From Tetracentron sinense (taxonomy: Eukaryota; Streptophyta; Magnoliopsida; Trochodendrales; Trochodendraceae), in contig CM026571.1 in NCBI GenBank assembly GCA_015143295.1, forward strand, positions 9,180,501 to 9,244,500: a stretch of 64,000 bases of DNA, written 5' to 3'. Positions within the stretch are counted from its first letter, which is position 1. Each line of letters begins with the position of its first letter. The position numbers and the translations under genes are program-made. Shown piece after piece: positions 62,499 to 64,000 of the stretch. The notes under the pieces are model-generated. The model had not been told where the DNA came from, did no database searches, and worked only from the letters and a program-made list of their open reading frames with translations.

Positions 62499-62627
62499 GC
62501 ACACCCATCCTAAGCCTCTATGCGTTTTAAGGTGGAACCCTTACCAAGTGTTGTTTTATTTGTCTGTTCCTAATATTTGGCAGTCCCCCCAAAAACAAAA
62601 AAAAAAATAATAATAACAATTTTGAGC

Positions 62628-62790
62628 CGGAGCTCTGATCAAACGGAGCTCCCTTTTTACGCTATAAGTGTGACATATTTTAATTATTGTCAGAGGTTAG
62701 TGATATTTTTGCAATACATCATAATTACACATTTGCCACCCGATAGTGTAAAAAAGGGGAGCTCCTGCACAACGTGGTGATGCAAAACTC
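62628..62790. mobile_element. MITE-like sequence with GGAGCTCC/TTTTTACGC motifs
   Basis: Starts GGAGCTCTGATCAAACGGAG and CTCCCTTTTTACGC, and ends GTGTAAAAAAGGGGAGCTCC: inverted terminal words. Relative of 27217-27600. Confidence 0.55.
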
Positions 62791-62947
62791 TTTTTTATAT
62801 TTAAAGTGACAAAAAAAAAAAAATGCATGTTGCAGGTAGGTTTGTCAATTGGCTGGGTCGATTCTGCCAAGGTCCAGCCCTCTAGAGCATCTCCAACACT
62901 ATTTTTAATAATTCCTTATTTTTTCTCTAAAATAGAGAGGTTTTTAA

Positions 62948-63215
62948 AACAGCAATAGATCGCTCCACGAGCAAGGAGTGAACTACTGCTCCTTACTCTC
63001 ACAAAACTGTCCTTCCATTAACTCAAGTTAATTTTTAACCCTGTAGTTAAATTTTATTTTTCTAAAAACAAATGATAGATGGGTGAACCCTATTATGAGT
63101 TAATGAACCTTGACCACAGTTAAAGGGCCTTTTAAAGGGGGACATGTGGCATGAAAAGGGGACCCAAGACGCCCTCCTCCCGTCACCTACTGAGGAGGTG
63201 AATCTTTTTCTCCTT
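62948..63215. mobile_element. Foldback MITE, family E, nested
   Basis: CAGCAATAGATCGCTCCACG at the left, CACCTACTGAGGAGGTGAAT at the right. Internal GACCACAGTTAAAGGG is shared with families B and C. Confidence 0.5.
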
Positions 63216-63305
63216 ACAACTCCAACACTACTCCCTATAATACTTCTCTATTTCTATTAAACATTCATTTTTTATTTCATTTTATTTTAACATCATTGCA
63301 ACCGT

Positions 63306-63544
63306 TGAGAGTTCAATCGCACCCACCCCACCGGCCAACACGTCTCTTTAAACACTTGTTTCCAAAATGAAATATCTAAAAAAAAATTACCATAAGAGTT
63401 CAAAATTCTTAACTAGAGTTAAATATTTTTAAATACTTTTTTCTAAGAACTAAGATTATATTGTTAAACCCCAAGGATTAGTGAATCTTAATAGTAGAAG
63501 TTAAAAGGGACACATGTTGGCTTGTGGGTGCGATTGAACTCTCC
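63306..63544. mobile_element. Foldback MITE, family C, nested
   Basis: Starts GAGAGTTCAATCGCACCC, ends GGGTGCGATTGAACTCTC: a perfect terminal inverted repeat of about 18 bases. Confidence 0.75.
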
Positions 63545-64000
63545 CTTATTAGTTCAATCTCAATTGGTTGTGGTTCAAGGTTCAAACCATTTTGAAGAAG
63601 GTTTTTAAAAAAAAGGAATTTAATCATATCTGGAGACCTGAAACATTTCGCCACTTTTGACGAGCTAAAACGCCGACCCTATCCTAACAAGGTGTTTTGA
63701 GGAGTCTGTTGGAGTGCACGTTTCTTCTTCGTCCTCCCTAATCGCCAAAGGAGACAGAATATGGATAGTGTTGGAAATGTTCTAAGTGAACAATTAATTT
63801 AGAGCCTAAACTCCTAAGTGAACTATTTAGAGCCTAAACCCGAGCCAAGTTGTAACCCAGCCCTAACACTAGCCGCTCCGATTTATAAAATGAACAACAC
63901 ATATTTTGTTCTCTTTTAAATAACATGTATTTTTTTCTCTTTTAAAAAAATTGTTTGAATTAAAAAATTAAAAGATGAAAACATTATTACACAAAGTGAA

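Larger units (their letters stand above)
58160..62580. repeat. Old segmental duplication, distal copy
   Basis: Partner of 47476-53020, offset by 9.1-10.7 kb. It begins inside the UER1 5' leader (GATGGAGATACTGGTAGTAG at 58164) without any UER1 coding sequence to its left. It carries insertions of its own: 59110-59580 (ACTCGG/GAGTCACC-rich), about 59690-60040, and a family A MITE at 62205-62498. Confidence 0.75.
62885..63785. mobile_element. Family F MITE carrying two nested foldback MITEs
   Basis: Left end AGAGCATCTCCAACACTA, right end near ATAGTGTTGGAAATGTTCTA. Inside lie a family E copy (62948-63215) and a family C copy (63306-63544). Opposite orientation to 8437-9182. Confidence 0.5.

Overview
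The window is plant nuclear DNA, most likely from a dicot-like angiosperm. The evidence is two or three cucumisin-type (SBT4-like) subtilase genes with many GT-AG introns, a two-exon UDP-rhamnose synthase-type gene close to Arabidopsis UER1 (NRS/ER), and dense MITEs and long LTR elements in AT-rich intergenic DNA. The species cannot be named from the sequence alone. A run of exactly 100 N at 27117-27216 marks an assembly gap.

Layout. (1) 1-3860: subtilase copy 1 with promoter, 10 exons, intact 774-aa product. (2) 3861-9300: 3' end of a Ty3/gypsy LTR element fused to the 3' UTR of copy 1, then three MITEs and a nested pair. (3) 9305-14727: subtilase copy 2, about 99% identical to copy 1 including introns, also intact. 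(4) 14733-27116: a long LTR element with no gag or pol (LARD-like), whose 3' LTR runs into the gap. (5) 27217-32139: subtilase copy 3, exons 3-10 only, with several single-base losses. (6) 32140-44892: a second, complete copy of the same LARD-like element. (7) 44893-47600: the UER1-like gene on the minus strand. (8) 47600-64000: no convincing intact gene. This part is a mosaic of MITEs, a hAT-like insertion, a LINE-type RNase H relic, a SINE-like piece and an old tandem duplication (47.5-53.0 kb matching 58.2-62.6 kb).

Main interpretation. Three layers of duplication are visible. The youngest joins copy 1 and copy 2. A second, about 17 kb long, carries subtilase plus LARD twice. The two 5' LTRs agree with each other against the two 3' LTRs, so both elements descend from one insertion: this is either a real segmental duplication or two haplotypes placed in series across the gap. 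The oldest duplicates the upstream flank of UER1. There, MITE and hAT insertions present in one copy and absent from the other give empty sites that confirm element ends and target-site duplications.

The genes do not form a pathway. The subtilases are secreted serine proteases amplified in tandem; UER1 is a cytosolic nucleotide-sugar enzyme that happens to lie next to them.
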